From: Chryseobacterium indologenes | Lineage (GTDB): Bacteria; Bacteroidota; Bacteroidia; Flavobacteriales; Weeksellaceae | DNA: 64,000 nt | Assembly: GCA_002439165.1 (NCBI GenBank) | Contig: DJTE01000005.1 | Location: forward strand, 68,943-132,942 | Reading direction: 5' to 3' | Shown here: piece after piece, positions 14,960-24,040 of the stretch | How the letters are laid out: the number at the start of each line of letters is the position of its first letter | Position numbering within the stretch: position 1 is the first letter of the stretch | Translations under genes and position numbers: made by a program | The notes under the pieces: model-generated | The model's input: only the letters and a program-made list of their open reading frames with translations | Told to the model about the DNA's origin: nothing | Database searches by the model: none

Positions 14960-15883
14960 ATGCAAACAACAGATACCGTACTCATGATAGAGCCGATTGC
15001 TTTCGGCTACAATGCAGAAACAGCAAAAAATAATTACTTTCAGGTAGAACAGACAGGCTCTGATATCCAGTCAAAGGCTTTGGCAGAATTCAATACTTTT
15101 GTCGGCAAACTGAGAGGAAAAGGTATTAATGTGATCACTATTAAAGATACGCTGGATCCTCATACACCGGATTCCATTTTCCCGAACAACTGGGTGAGCT
15201 TCCATAAAGACGGAAAAGTGGTGCTTTATCCAATGTTCGCTTCCAACAGAAGAGTAGAGCGTAGAGAAGATATTATTGAAAATATCGGAAACCGCGGATT
15301 TGAAGTGGCAGAAATTGATGACTGGTCGTTTTCCGAAACCCAGGGACATTTCCTGGAAGGAACAGGAAGTATGATCTTTGACCATGATAATAAAATCGCT
15401 TACGGCTCGGTTTCTTTGAGACTGGATGAAAACCTGTTCAGGGAATTCTGTTCAAAATACGGATTCACCCCGGTTGTTTTCCATTCTTACCAGACCGTGG
15501 GTACAGAAAGGCTTCCTATTTACCATACCAACGTAATGATGTGTGTGGCAGACAGATTTGTGGTCATCTGTTTAGACTGTATCGATGATGAACTGGAAAG
15601 GGAAAAGGTGATTGAAACCATCAAAAATTCAGGAAAAGAAATCATTGAAATTTCTGAAGATCAGATGCAGCAGTTTGCCGGGAATATGCTCCAGGTTCAG
15701 AATACGGACGGTGAAAAGTTCCTGGTGATGAGCCAGACCGCTTATCAGTCTTTAAATCCTGATCAGGTAGCTGCCATAGAAAAATACTGTGAGATCATTT
15801 ATTCGGATCTGAATACCATTGAGGTGAACGGTGGAGGAAGTGCCAGATGTATGCTGGCTGAGGTTTTCCTGCCAAAAAAATAA
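14960..15883 (+). CDS. ctlX: Citrulline hydrolase CtlX-type protein
   Basis: 307 residues of the arginine deiminase-fold CtlX family (citrulline ureidase in Francisella), which converts citrulline to ornithine, CO2 and ammonia. Motifs: N-terminal VLMIEPIAFGYNAETA with NNYFQ, then PDSIFPNNWVSFH, FLEGTGSMIFDH, LPIYHTNVMMCV and C-terminal GGGSARCMLAEVF (nucleophile Cys about 297). It is the last gene of the operon starting at 12709, with a terminator directly after. With the upstream deiminase-like enzyme it could give a two-step arginine to ornithine route that needs no carbamate kinase. That pathway is inference. Confidence 0.82.
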   Translation: MQTTDTVLMIEPIAFGYNAETAKNNYFQVEQTGSDIQSKALAEFNTFVGKLRGKGINVITIKDTLDPHTPDSIFPNNWVSFHKDGKVVLYPMFASNRRVERREDIIENIGNRGFEVAEIDDWSFSETQGHFLEGTGSMIFDHDNKIAYGSVSLRLDENLFREFCSKYGFTPVVFHSYQTVGTERLPIYHTNVMMCVADRFVVICLDCIDDELEREKVIETIKNSGKEIIEISEDQMQQFAGNMLQVQNTDGEKFLVMSQTAYQSLNPDQVAAIEKYCEIIYSDLNTIEVNGGGSARCMLAEVFLPKK

Positions 15884-15916
15884 TATATTTCAACAAATAC
15901 TATTATTCAAAATACT

Positions 15917-15948
15917 CTTCCGGTCTGGTTTCAGTCCGGAAGTTTTTT
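15917..15948 (+). terminator. Terminator of the ctlX operon
   Basis: CTTCCGG (15917-15923) and CCGGAAG (15936-15942), with an inner CTG/CAG extension, followed by TTTTTT. Confidence 0.85.
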
Positions 15949-15980
15949 ATGAAACATGTTCTGTATAAATAAGTTTAGCA

Positions 15981-16012
15981 TTGAGAAAACCAAAAAAAGT
16001 TAATTAACTTTG
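15981..16012 (+). promoter_or_regulatory. Promoter of the GH43 gene
   Basis: TTG at 15981-15983, 21 bases, then TAACTTTG at 16005-16012, an exact TAnnTTTG. The ATG is at 16036. Confidence 0.7.
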
Positions 16013-16035
16013 CCCTGAATGTTTAAAATCTTAAA

Positions 16036-17790
16036 ATGAGACAATATTTTCTGTCATTGGCAATTTTCCTGGGAATATGGATAGGAGCACAGCAGAAGAC
16101 GTTCTGTAACCCGATCAATATCGATTATGGATACACGCCTTTTGAAGTCTTTTCAAAACAGGGAAAACACCGGGCAACAGCCGATCCGGTGATCGTTAAT
16201 TTTAAAAACAAACTATTCCTTTTTTCCACCAACCAGGAAGGATACTGGTACAGTGATGATATGCTGGACTGGAAATTCGTAAAAAGGAAATTCCTCAGAG
16301 ACAGTAAATACACCCACGATCTGAACGCACCGGCAGTCTGGGCAATGAAAGATACCCTTTATGTTTATGGCTCTACCTGGGAGCAGGACTTCCCGATCTG
16401 GAAAAGTACCAACCCTACTAAAGACGACTGGAAGATAGCTGTGGATACCTTAAAGGTTGGAGCCTGGGATCCGGCCTTCCATTATGATGAAGATAAAAAT
16501 AAACTTTACCTGTACTGGGGGTCCAGCAACGAATGGCCGCTTTTGGGAACCGAAGTAAAAGTGAAAAACCTTCAGTCTGAAGGCTTCGTAAAACCCATCA
16601 TCAAATTAAAACCTGAAGATCACGGGTGGGAAAGATTCGGTGAATACAACGATAATGTTTTTCTGCAGCCCTTTGTGGAAGGAGCCTGGATGACCAGACA
16701 TAACGGAAAATACTATATGCAGTACGGAGCCCCGGCTACTGAATTCAGCGGGTATTCCGATGGAGTTTACGTCAGTAAAAACCCGCTGGAGGGCTTTGAA
16801 TACCAGCAGCATAATCCGTTTTCCTATAAACCCGGCGGTTTTGCAAGAGGAGCCGGACATGGTGCCACCTTTGAGGATAACTATAAAAACTGGTGGCATA
16901 TCTCAACCATCTTTATTTCCACTAAAAATAACTTTGAACGGAGACTGGGGATCTGGCCCGCCGGTTTTGATAAAGATGATGTCATGTATACCAATACAGC
17001 TTATGGAGATTATCCTACCTTTCTTCCGCAATATGCACAGGGCAGAGATTTCACCAAAGGACTTTTTGCCGGATGGATGCTGCTGAATTACAATAAGCCT
17101 GTTCAGGTTTCATCAGTTCTGGGCGGATATCAGCCGAATTTTGCCGTAGATGAAGACATTAAAACCTATTGGAGCGCAAAAACCGGAAATTCCGGAGAAT
17201 GGTTTCAGACCGATCTGGGTGAGATTTCCACCATCAATGCCATCCAGATCAATTATGCAGATCAGGATGCAGAATTTATGGGTAAAACCTTAGGGAAAAT
17301 GCACCAATATAAAATCTACGGCTCCAATGACGGTAAAAAGTGGAATGTAATTGTGGATAAAAGTAAAAATACCAAAGATGTACCTCATGATTATGTTGAA
17401 CTGGAAAAACCGGCAAAAGCAAGATTCCTGAAAATGGAAAACCTGAAAATGCCGACCGGAAAGTTTGCCCTCAGCGGCTTCAGGGTATTCGGAAAAGGAG
17501 CCGGTGAAAAGCCTGAGAAAGTAAAAGGATTTGTACCGCTGAGGGCAGATCCTAAAAAATACGGTGAAAGAAGAAGTATCTGGATGAAATGGCAACAGAA
17601 TCAGGACGCTGACGGCTACGTGATCTACTGGGGTAAATCTCCGGATAAACTGTACGGAAGCATCATGGTATACGGAAAAAATGAATACTTCTTTACAGGT
17701 GCCGACAGAACAGATGCCTATTATTTCCAGATCGAAGCCTTTAATGCCAACGGTATTTCCGACAGAACAGAAACTGTAAAATCCGAATAA
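16036..17790 (+). CDS. GH43-family glycoside hydrolase with F5/8C-like and Fn3-like C-terminal domains
   Basis: 584 residues. The signal peptide (1-18) ends in IGAQ. About 20-340 is a five-bladed beta-propeller of the GH43 type: TADPVIVNFKNKLFLFSTN carries the catalytic-base Asp region, GAWDPAFHYD the pKa-modulating Asp region, and FVEGAWMTRHNGKYYMQY a likely acid Glu. About 345-490 resembles an F5/8 type C (discoidin-like) carbohydrate-binding domain (NFAVDEDIKTYWSAKTG, EWFQTDLGE, YKIYGSNDGKKW). About 500-580 is Fn3-like. Such enzymes remove arabinose, xylose or related sugars from plant or microbial glycans. There is no T9SS sorting tail and no SusC/D pair nearby, so it is probably periplasmic and not part of a polysaccharide-utilisation locus. 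Confidence 0.88.
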   Translation: MRQYFLSLAIFLGIWIGAQQKTFCNPINIDYGYTPFEVFSKQGKHRATADPVIVNFKNKLFLFSTNQEGYWYSDDMLDWKFVKRKFLRDSKYTHDLNAPAVWAMKDTLYVYGSTWEQDFPIWKSTNPTKDDWKIAVDTLKVGAWDPAFHYDEDKNKLYLYWGSSNEWPLLGTEVKVKNLQSEGFVKPIIKLKPEDHGWERFGEYNDNVFLQPFVEGAWMTRHNGKYYMQYGAPATEFSGYSDGVYVSKNPLEGFEYQQHNPFSYKPGGFARGAGHGATFEDNYKNWWHISTIFISTKNNFERRLGIWPAGFDKDDVMYTNTAYGDYPTFLPQYAQGRDFTKGLFAGWMLLNYNKPVQVSSVLGGYQPNFAVDEDIKTYWSAKTGNSGEWFQTDLGEISTINAIQINYADQDAEFMGKTLGKMHQYKIYGSNDGKKWNVIVDKSKNTKDVPHDYVELEKPAKARFLKMENLKMPTGKFALSGFRVFGKGAGEKPEKVKGFVPLRADPKKYGERRSIWMKWQQNQDADGYVIYWGKSPDKLYGSIMVYGKNEYFFTGADRTDAYYFQIEAFNANGISDRTETVKSE

Positions 17791-17845
17791 AATGTTGAGG
17801 TCATAATAAGGAAATGTTCTGTTTATAAAAAATAAACAACTTGTC

Positions 17846-17880
17846 AATAAACGTTCTGAAACCCGGGACGTTTATTTTTT
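17846..17880. terminator. Convergent terminator between GH43 and esterase genes
   Basis: AATAAACGT (17846-17854) and ACGTTTATT (17868-17876) form a perfect stem, extended inward by two pairs, with a T-run to the right. The tail overlaps the last codons of the minus-strand esterase. Confidence 0.7.
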
Positions 17881-18730
17881 ATCCAATTGTAAGAAACTGA
17901 TCAATGGCACTGATCAGGAATGTACCGTTCGGTGCTTGATCCCAATCCAGGTGTCCGCCGTTAAATTCGTAGGATTCATGTTTTACCCGGTGCCTACTTA
18001 GCACAGAATCCAGAATATTCTTCTGGCTGAGAGGAACAACACGGTCCGTATTTCCATAATAAGAGAATGTAGGGGCTGAGGCCGAATCAATCCAATGAAT
18101 TGGACTGGCATAATCCGTAAGAGAGATATCCAGCGTCGGAGTTTTTGGATCAACAAGCCTTTTTTCCACAAATGAATATTCCTGATATCTTTTAAATCCG
18201 GCATCCGACAGATCTGCCGGGCCAACAATATTAATAACTGCTTTTACTTTTTTCTGAAGATCTGCCTGGTAGGCATACAGCATCGATAAATGCCCGCCGG
18301 CACTGTTGCCAAGTAGAATAAGTTTAGGACTGTATCCGAGCTTTTTCTCTAAAAACATTGCAGCATCTTTAATATCAGAAATCTGGCCGGGCAGGGCATA
18401 CCGCTCCTGTGAAGCCAGTCTGTAATTCATATTCACAAAAATATGATCCGGAAATCTCTGCATCAGGGAAAGAGTAAAGAAAGTGAGCTGGGATTTATCC
18501 CCGGCACGCCAGCCTCCGCCATGAATAATAATGAATACCTCTCTTTCTTTCGCAGATTTTTTTTCCGGAATATAGAGATCCATGATCTTTTCCGGATCAT
18601 CTCCATAGTGAATATTCTGTTCTTTATTGAAATCCACACCTTTGCCAAGCGTAACCTTTTTCTCTTTACATCCGGTCCAGAGAAGAAATGCGGATAAACA
18701 AAGGAGGATAATTTTAAAATTCTTTTTCAT
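17879..18730 (-). CDS. Lipoprotein alpha/beta hydrolase (carboxylesterase-like)
   Basis: 283 residues. The lipoprotein signal has lipobox LWTGC (Cys21), so it is anchored in the envelope. The alpha/beta-hydrolase core has the oxyanion motif IIHGGGWRAGDKS, nucleophile elbow ILLGNSAGGHLSMLY (GxSxG), acid region YYGNTDRVVPLS and final histidine in NGGHLDWDQ. The HGGG plus GxSAG combination is typical of the hormone-sensitive-lipase/BD-FAE group, which includes feruloyl and acetyl-xylan esterases. It converges with the GH43 gene, so an accessory role in deacylating glycans is possible, though the two are not co-transcribed. The substrate is unknown. Confidence 0.87.
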   Translation of the reverse strand: MKKNFKIILLCLSAFLLWTGCKEKKVTLGKGVDFNKEQNIHYGDDPEKIMDLYIPEKKSAKEREVFIIIHGGGWRAGDKSQLTFFTLSLMQRFPDHIFVNMNYRLASQERYALPGQISDIKDAAMFLEKKLGYSPKLILLGNSAGGHLSMLYAYQADLQKKVKAVINIVGPADLSDAGFKRYQEYSFVEKRLVDPKTPTLDISLTDYASPIHWIDSASAPTFSYYGNTDRVVPLSQKNILDSVLSRHRVKHESYEFNGGHLDWDQAPNGTFLISAIDQFLTIG

Positions 18731-19050
18731 AGGGATAAAGATAAAAAATGGATCAGTTTCAAAAGTTTGGAATTTTTTTTAATCGTAAAGGCATACAAAG
18801 AATGAATAGTATGGGAGTGTTTTAAGATAAACAAAGCCGCTTCGCTTATCTTTGAAATACAAAGACCTTGTATTACTTTACAAAGTTTACACCCTTGTTT
18901 ACCTTATTTATAAGTTGCATCAATATTTTTTGCCCATCCTTGCGCGAACTCTCTAATTTATTCCTCTTATTCAAACCTACTGAACCTTTTGCTCTGCTCC
19001 AATTTTTGTATGGGTCAAAGAAGCTGTGATATTTTTGCTGCACTTATAAA

Positions 19051-19079
19051 AACTCCCGCGGGCGAAGCCCGCGGGAGTT
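19051..19079. repeat. Perfect 13-bp GC-rich hairpin
   Basis: AACTCCCGCGGGC (19051-19063), loop GAA, GCCCGCGGGAGTT (19067-19079). The minus-direction exit runs into TTTTTAT, so it could be a second terminator for the receptor operon. Its extreme GC content against the AT-rich background and its GAA/TTC loop also resemble a REP-type palindromic repeat. Confidence 0.7.
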
Positions 19080-19119
19080 CCGGTCTGTAAAAAATATAAT
19101 TGAGTTGATTATGAATTCT

Positions 19120-19147
19120 AAAAAAAACCGCCGGCCTTTCCGGCGGT
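19120..19147 (-). terminator. Terminator of the receptor operon
   Basis: ACCGCCGG (19127-19134) and CCGGCGGT (19140-19147) with a 5-base loop. The minus strand then has a run of seven or more T. Confidence 0.8.
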
Positions 19148-19188
19148 CACATCACAAAAAAAATAATTGATATGAAGAAAGATAACTC

Positions 19189-21495
19189 TTATCTTGTTCT
19201 GCTTTTAATGGCATCTGATGCCCCTTCAATATTCCTTACCTTTTTCAGCTTCTGGTTTCCGAAATTATAGGTAAGACTTACCGTTACACTTCTTCGGTAC
19301 TGGTCATTCCTGATGTAATTGTAGTTTCCGTTGGGCTGATAATCCTCAATTTCCACCACATTGGTTCTCAGTACGTCATTAAGGTTTACCGCAAACGTCC
19401 AGTCGTTCCAGTTTTTCTTGATGCTCAGGTCAAGGCTCATCAGGTTTTTCAGCATTCCAAGCTCAATCTGCTGTTTATCCACAAAGAAATAATTGACTCC
19501 CAGAAACCATGTTTTCTTTTTGTCCAGCCGAAGCGTATTGTTGCTCGTCACAATTAAGCTTGTCGATTTTATAGTATTGGTGTATACCAGTGGCTTTCCG
19601 TCTTTATCCACAAAAGTTTCACCCGTTGTTGGGTCTCCGGCAAGAGAACCGTTATTGATATTGTGCTGAATTCCTGCATTAAAATTCAGGGTCAGGTACT
19701 GCTTGAAAAAGGTCTTTTGAATTCCGACCATCGCAGACATTTCCTGCTTATCCCCGAAATTGGTTCTGATATAGCGCAGTACACTCTGATCGCTTATTGT
19801 TCCGTCTACCGATCTGGTATATCCCTGCAGAGGAACCTGTGTGATCTGGTCTTTGAAGTAGGAATGGTTCAGGATCAGGAAATAGGAATTTTTATACATA
19901 TACGTCAGTTCCTGATTGTAGGTGGATGATGCCTTTACAAAAGGATTGTTCTGGGTATAATTATATTCCGTGATGTAATTTCTTACCGGGTTCAGTTCCC
20001 AGAAACTGGGCCTCCTCATTCTGCTTGAAAATGAATAGGATATATTGTTCTTATCATTAATGGCATAGTTGAAGCTCAGGTAAGGTAAAAGATTATTGTA
20101 ATTTCTTTCGATGACCTGATGCCTTTGTGATTCTATTTTATGATACGGGCTGTCTGCCGTTCCCAGACTGTTGGTAATCTCATATCTTGCACCTATTTTT
20201 CCGGAAAACTTATCAGAAAATTTCTTTTCAAAAGTTAAGTAGAGCCCGTAGATATTCTCATCATAAACAAAATGGTTAAGCTCAGGGGTAGTCATTACCT
20301 TTTCCAGGTCCTGGTTCGTGTTGTATATGTAATCGTAGGTAAGATTCTTGGTATCATTATCCGTTTTTGTTTTATTGAAATTTCCTCCTGCAGAAAATGT
20401 GAAATCATTTTTAAATTTCTGGATATAATCAACTGTTCCTGAGAAGTTGTTGATGATCTGCGGAATATCCTGGATAATGGTTTTACCGGTTCTTGAAAAA
20501 TCGCCCCAGTTATTTTTACCGGGAAGCATTGTATTGTTATCGGAAAACTGGAATCTTTTATAGATCAGATAAGCAGCATTTACATTCAGTTTACTTCCAA
20601 GAGAGTCGATTTTCAATTCATAGTTCAGGTTCACCGAATTATTATAATTCCGGGCATCTTCTTTATTTTTAGTTCTGGTATAGCTGGTTATTATATTTCC
20701 TTTATCATCCGGCTGGGTAAGGGTATTAAACAGATCAATCGTTGAATTGTAGCTTTTGTTGGCCCAGGAGTTCCAGGATAATGCCAAATTGTTCTTTTCA
20801 TTCAGCTGGTAATCAATATTTAAATAGCCGCCTATATTCTTGTTCGGATCATCAATATCCCCAACAGATTCATTTTTCAGCTGATCTGTTCCATTCCTCA
20901 GAATATAGGTTTGAGGCTGGATATTTTCTCCGCCGTTCAGATTGGCGCTGATTCCCAGTTTATCCTTCCGGTAGTTGACAGAGAAGCTTGCCTGGCTACT
21001 GTTGAATTTATTCTGAGTATTGGACATCCTCATATTTCCATTGGTTCCGTTACTCATTTTTTTCTTCAGAACAATGTTGATGATTCCGTCTGAGGATTCC
21101 ACCTGGTATTCACTTCCCGGAACAGTAATCACTTCAATTCTCTGAATATTTTCCGCAGGAGTATTTTTCAGAAACTGTGCCAGCGATTCGGCATCCATAT
21201 TCGTTTTCCTTCCGTTGATGTAGATCAGGGCATTGTTTTTACCGGCAATCTTCAGCGTTTTATCATCTGTTGTAGATAAAAGCGGGGTCTGTTTCAGTAA
21301 ATCAAAAGTAGTATTTCCTTTGGCAACAGGAGAAGCAGCCACATCATATACAAAACGGTCACTCTGTTTTTTGAAAACCTGTTTGGTCAGTGTGATTCCC
21401 TCTATCGATCTGGTTTTTACGGTATCGGATTTCTTTTCCTGTGCGAAAACAATACTTCCGGATATGGCGGCTGCCAATATGATGATCTTTTTCAT
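19189..21495 (-). CDS. Outer-membrane beta-barrel family receptor (TonB-dependent-receptor-like), paralog 2
   Basis: 768 residues. The signal peptide (1-18) ends IVFAQ. The plug-like domain (about 40-155) shows SDRFVYDVAASPVAKGNT, DLLKQTPLL, IYINGRKTNMDAESL, ENIQRIEVITVPGSEYQ and DGIINIVLKKK. The rest is a long outer-membrane barrel ending VSLTYNFGNQKLKK. There is no N-terminal carboxypeptidase-like domain, which many relatives have, so this is a compact form. It lies 45 bases downstream of a paralog of near-equal length and is probably co-transcribed with it. Substrate unknown; no SusD-like partner is present. Confidence 0.87.
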   Translation of the reverse strand: MKKIIILAAAISGSIVFAQEKKSDTVKTRSIEGITLTKQVFKKQSDRFVYDVAASPVAKGNTTFDLLKQTPLLSTTDDKTLKIAGKNNALIYINGRKTNMDAESLAQFLKNTPAENIQRIEVITVPGSEYQVESSDGIINIVLKKKMSNGTNGNMRMSNTQNKFNSSQASFSVNYRKDKLGISANLNGGENIQPQTYILRNGTDQLKNESVGDIDDPNKNIGGYLNIDYQLNEKNNLALSWNSWANKSYNSTIDLFNTLTQPDDKGNIITSYTRTKNKEDARNYNNSVNLNYELKIDSLGSKLNVNAAYLIYKRFQFSDNNTMLPGKNNWGDFSRTGKTIIQDIPQIINNFSGTVDYIQKFKNDFTFSAGGNFNKTKTDNDTKNLTYDYIYNTNQDLEKVMTTPELNHFVYDENIYGLYLTFEKKFSDKFSGKIGARYEITNSLGTADSPYHKIESQRHQVIERNYNNLLPYLSFNYAINDKNNISYSFSSRMRRPSFWELNPVRNYITEYNYTQNNPFVKASSTYNQELTYMYKNSYFLILNHSYFKDQITQVPLQGYTRSVDGTISDQSVLRYIRTNFGDKQEMSAMVGIQKTFFKQYLTLNFNAGIQHNINNGSLAGDPTTGETFVDKDGKPLVYTNTIKSTSLIVTSNNTLRLDKKKTWFLGVNYFFVDKQQIELGMLKNLMSLDLSIKKNWNDWTFAVNLNDVLRTNVVEIEDYQPNGNYNYIRNDQYRRSVTVSLTYNFGNQKLKKVRNIEGASDAIKSRTR

Positions 21496-21540
21496 GTTTT
21501 TATTATTTAAGCTGTGATTGAATTAAATTTTCATGATGGT

Positions 21541-23796
21541 TTAAGTTCTTGATTTTACAGCATCATTAGCTGATTTCATCTCCCTTGCTTTTTTCAGTTT
21601 CTGGTTTCCGAAATTGTATGTAACCCCGATATTCAGAAGTCTCGAATACCCGAAATTGGTCACATTATTATAGCTTCCGTTAGGCTGTATACCATTTATT
21701 CTGTTATAGTTCTGGTTGAAGAGATCATATACTTCCGCTACTACCGTCCATTCGCCGATGATCTTTTTCAGGCTGATATCAAAGCTCTGTCTGATGCCTA
21801 AAGTTCCGCTCTCAACCTTTACTTTACTGCCATAATAGTAGTTGATTCCTAAAAACCAGTCTTTTTTGGACGATAACCGGATCGTATTGTTGATATTGGC
21901 AGACATATTGAAGTTTTTGATATCAATCACATAAGGCTCCAGTGTTTCGGTGTATCCGGCAGCAGGAACAGAAGTAGGATCTTTCGTTATGGTACCGCTA
22001 TACATACTGTATCCGAGATTAACGGAATAGTTGGTCGTCCAGATCTCTTTAAACCAGGGTTTATTCATTCCTAAGGTCAGACCAAACTGCTTGTTATTGC
22101 CATAATTGGTTCTGATGTAGCGCAGGAATCTGGTGGTTTCTATAACCGGATCTCCGTTTTCATCAGGAACAGTATTTCCTTCTTCATCTTTTTTAGGACC
22201 CGTTATCGTTCCCTGCAGAGGCATCTGGTTAGAAGCATCTTCCACATAGCTGAAACTCAGATTGGCATAGAAAGCATTCTTATACATATAGCTGATCTCC
22301 TGGTTATAATGCTTGGAAGCCTGGATAAACGGATTATTCTGAGTATAATTATTGGGAGTAAAATACGTTCTTGAAGGATTCAGTTCCCAGAATCGCGGTC
22401 TCTTGATTCTGCTGGAAAAAGTATAGCTGATATTATGATCTGAACTGATTGCATAATTGATATTCAGATAAGGAAGAAGATTATTGTAATTTCTGTCGAA
22501 ACTGTCTTTCCCCAGAATATCTCCGCTGCTTCGGGTCATTTCATAGCGGGTTCCTATTTTTCCGGATAACTTCTCGTTCAGTTTTCTTTCATACGTAAGA
22601 TAAGCCCCGAGAATTCTTTCTTTATAGATGAAATGGTTCGTCAGGTCAACATCAGGAACCGGCTTGCCCTGGATAATATCATCCTGTCTGGTATCATTAT
22701 CCGTATTGGTGTGATTATAACTGATCCCCATCAGCCACGTATTTCCGGAAGCTGTTTTTTTAATGTAATCAATATTCCCTGCGAAATTATTGATGATCTG
22801 CGGCACAGACTGCTGAAGAGCAGAATAGGTATTTCCTTTCTTATCATTCAGAGGAAAGCTCTCATTCGTACTTATCTTATCCCTGTTGAACCATAAATAA
22901 GAAAGATTAGAGGTAAGCCTGCTTCCGATGCTGTCTGTTTTTATTTCATAATTTAAATTGAAAGAATGATTTCTCGTCTGTGCATCCTCATGGTTAACCG
23001 TCCTGTTATGAAGAACCCCGTTCTGCAGATTGGTGACATCAAGAATAGAGTTGAAACTCTTATTGTATCTCATATTATAGGTAAACCCCAGACTCTGCTT
23101 AGAATTGATCTCGTAATCCATATTGATGTTACCCCCGTAATATTTATTGGGATCATCATTAAATCCGTAAGATTCATTTCTGAAGGTAGCGTCACCGTTG
23201 GAAAGCGTATATCTCTCCCTGTCGGTCCAGCTCCCCATATTGAAATTGGAACTGAGCGATATTTTACCTTTTCTCATATTAAAAGAAGCTCCGGCAGAAG
23301 GGTTGTTGTAATAGCCCTGTTCATTGTTCATCTTCATTGTTCCGTTATAGCCGTCACTTTTCTTTTTCTTCATGACAATGTTGATTACCCCCTCATTGGA
23401 TTCTACCTGAAATTCGCTTCCCGGTACCGTAATCACTTCAATCTTCTGAATGTCTTCAGACGGAGTTCCTTTAAGCATCTCAATTAATGCCTGGGAATCC
23501 ATATTGGTTTTCTTGTTGTTGATGTAGATCACCACATCAGATTTTCCCATGATTTTGAGCGATTTTCCATCGATGCTGGAAAGCATAGGGGTCTGCTTCA
23601 GAAGATTAAAAGAGTTGGTTCCTTTGGCAATAGGAGAGGACGCTACGTCATAAATAAAACGGTCGCTCTGTTTTTTGAAAACCTGTTTTCTGATATTGAC
23701 AGCTTCAATATTTTTTACTTTCACGGTATCTTTCGACTGCTGGGCAGACACAAATCCACTGAAAAATAGGGCGGCAATAAGAATTTGAGTTTTCAT
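21541..23796 (-). CDS. Outer-membrane beta-barrel family receptor (TonB-dependent-receptor-like), paralog 1
   Basis: 751 residues from the ATG at 23796; another in-frame ATG at 23802 would add Met-Ile. The signal peptide ends FVSAQ. The plug has SDRFIYDVASSPIAKGTN, LLKQTPMLSSIDGKSLKIM, VIYINNKKTNMDSQ, EDIQKIEVITVPGSEFQ and GVINIVMKKKKSDGYNG. The barrel has the same repeated blocks as the downstream paralog (for example ISYTFSSRIKRPRFWELNP) and ends GVTYNFGNQKLKKARE. It is the first gene of a two-gene operon with a good promoter at 23849-23880. The pair presumably arose by tandem duplication and may import different ligands. Confidence 0.87.
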   Translation of the reverse strand: MKTQILIAALFFSGFVSAQQSKDTVKVKNIEAVNIRKQVFKKQSDRFIYDVASSPIAKGTNSFNLLKQTPMLSSIDGKSLKIMGKSDVVIYINNKKTNMDSQALIEMLKGTPSEDIQKIEVITVPGSEFQVESNEGVINIVMKKKKSDGYNGTMKMNNEQGYYNNPSAGASFNMRKGKISLSSNFNMGSWTDRERYTLSNGDATFRNESYGFNDDPNKYYGGNINMDYEINSKQSLGFTYNMRYNKSFNSILDVTNLQNGVLHNRTVNHEDAQTRNHSFNLNYEIKTDSIGSRLTSNLSYLWFNRDKISTNESFPLNDKKGNTYSALQQSVPQIINNFAGNIDYIKKTASGNTWLMGISYNHTNTDNDTRQDDIIQGKPVPDVDLTNHFIYKERILGAYLTYERKLNEKLSGKIGTRYEMTRSSGDILGKDSFDRNYNNLLPYLNINYAISSDHNISYTFSSRIKRPRFWELNPSRTYFTPNNYTQNNPFIQASKHYNQEISYMYKNAFYANLSFSYVEDASNQMPLQGTITGPKKDEEGNTVPDENGDPVIETTRFLRYIRTNYGNNKQFGLTLGMNKPWFKEIWTTNYSVNLGYSMYSGTITKDPTSVPAAGYTETLEPYVIDIKNFNMSANINNTIRLSSKKDWFLGINYYYGSKVKVESGTLGIRQSFDISLKKIIGEWTVVAEVYDLFNQNYNRINGIQPNGSYNNVTNFGYSRLLNIGVTYNFGNQKLKKAREMKSANDAVKSRT

Positions 23797-23848
23797 GATC
23801 ATTATTTTTTTAGTGTTAATAGCTTGTATGATTAGTTATTTAACATTA

Positions 23849-23880
23849 CAAAGATATATAATAAATTTAGTATCATGCAA
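23849..23880 (-). promoter_or_regulatory. Promoter of the receptor operon
   Basis: Read on the minus strand: TTG (23880-23878), 21 bases, TATCTTTG (23856-23849), an exact TAnnTTTG. The start codon is about 52 bases downstream. Confidence 0.65.
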
Positions 23881-24040
23881 TACAAAGTACTTAAAAATAA
23901 TTTTAATTAATTTTAACTTGTTGATTTTCAGTTAATAAAAATTATGTTGGAAAATTGAATTGCCTGACTTTTCTGTATAATAAGACAACTGTAACAATAA
24001 TTTTGTTACAACAAAACAAGAAATTTTATGAAAATTAATT

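Larger units (their letters stand above)
18731..19188. other. 458-bp intergenic region with no intact gene
   Basis: No convincing ORF. On the minus strand a short open stretch (about 18915-18968) reads IREFAQGWAKNIDATYK between stops, coding-like but far too short and without a start. Further left, bases about 18822-18858 contain imperfect inverted copies of an AAAGATAAGCGAAGCGG-like string. The right part holds two GC-rich hairpins listed separately. It looks like an accumulation of decayed or dispersed repeat sequence. Confidence 0.5.

Noticed and set aside
17290..17847. 185-codon minus-strand frame across the end of the GH43 gene
   Set aside because: Low-complexity Phe/Ser/Cys-rich translation opposite a clear glycosidase; no start signals.
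16036..23796. GH43, esterase and receptors as a polysaccharide-utilisation locus
   Set aside because: No SusD, no hybrid two-component or ECF/anti-sigma pair, the genes are in opposite directions with terminators between, and the receptors lack the SusC-type N-terminal domain.
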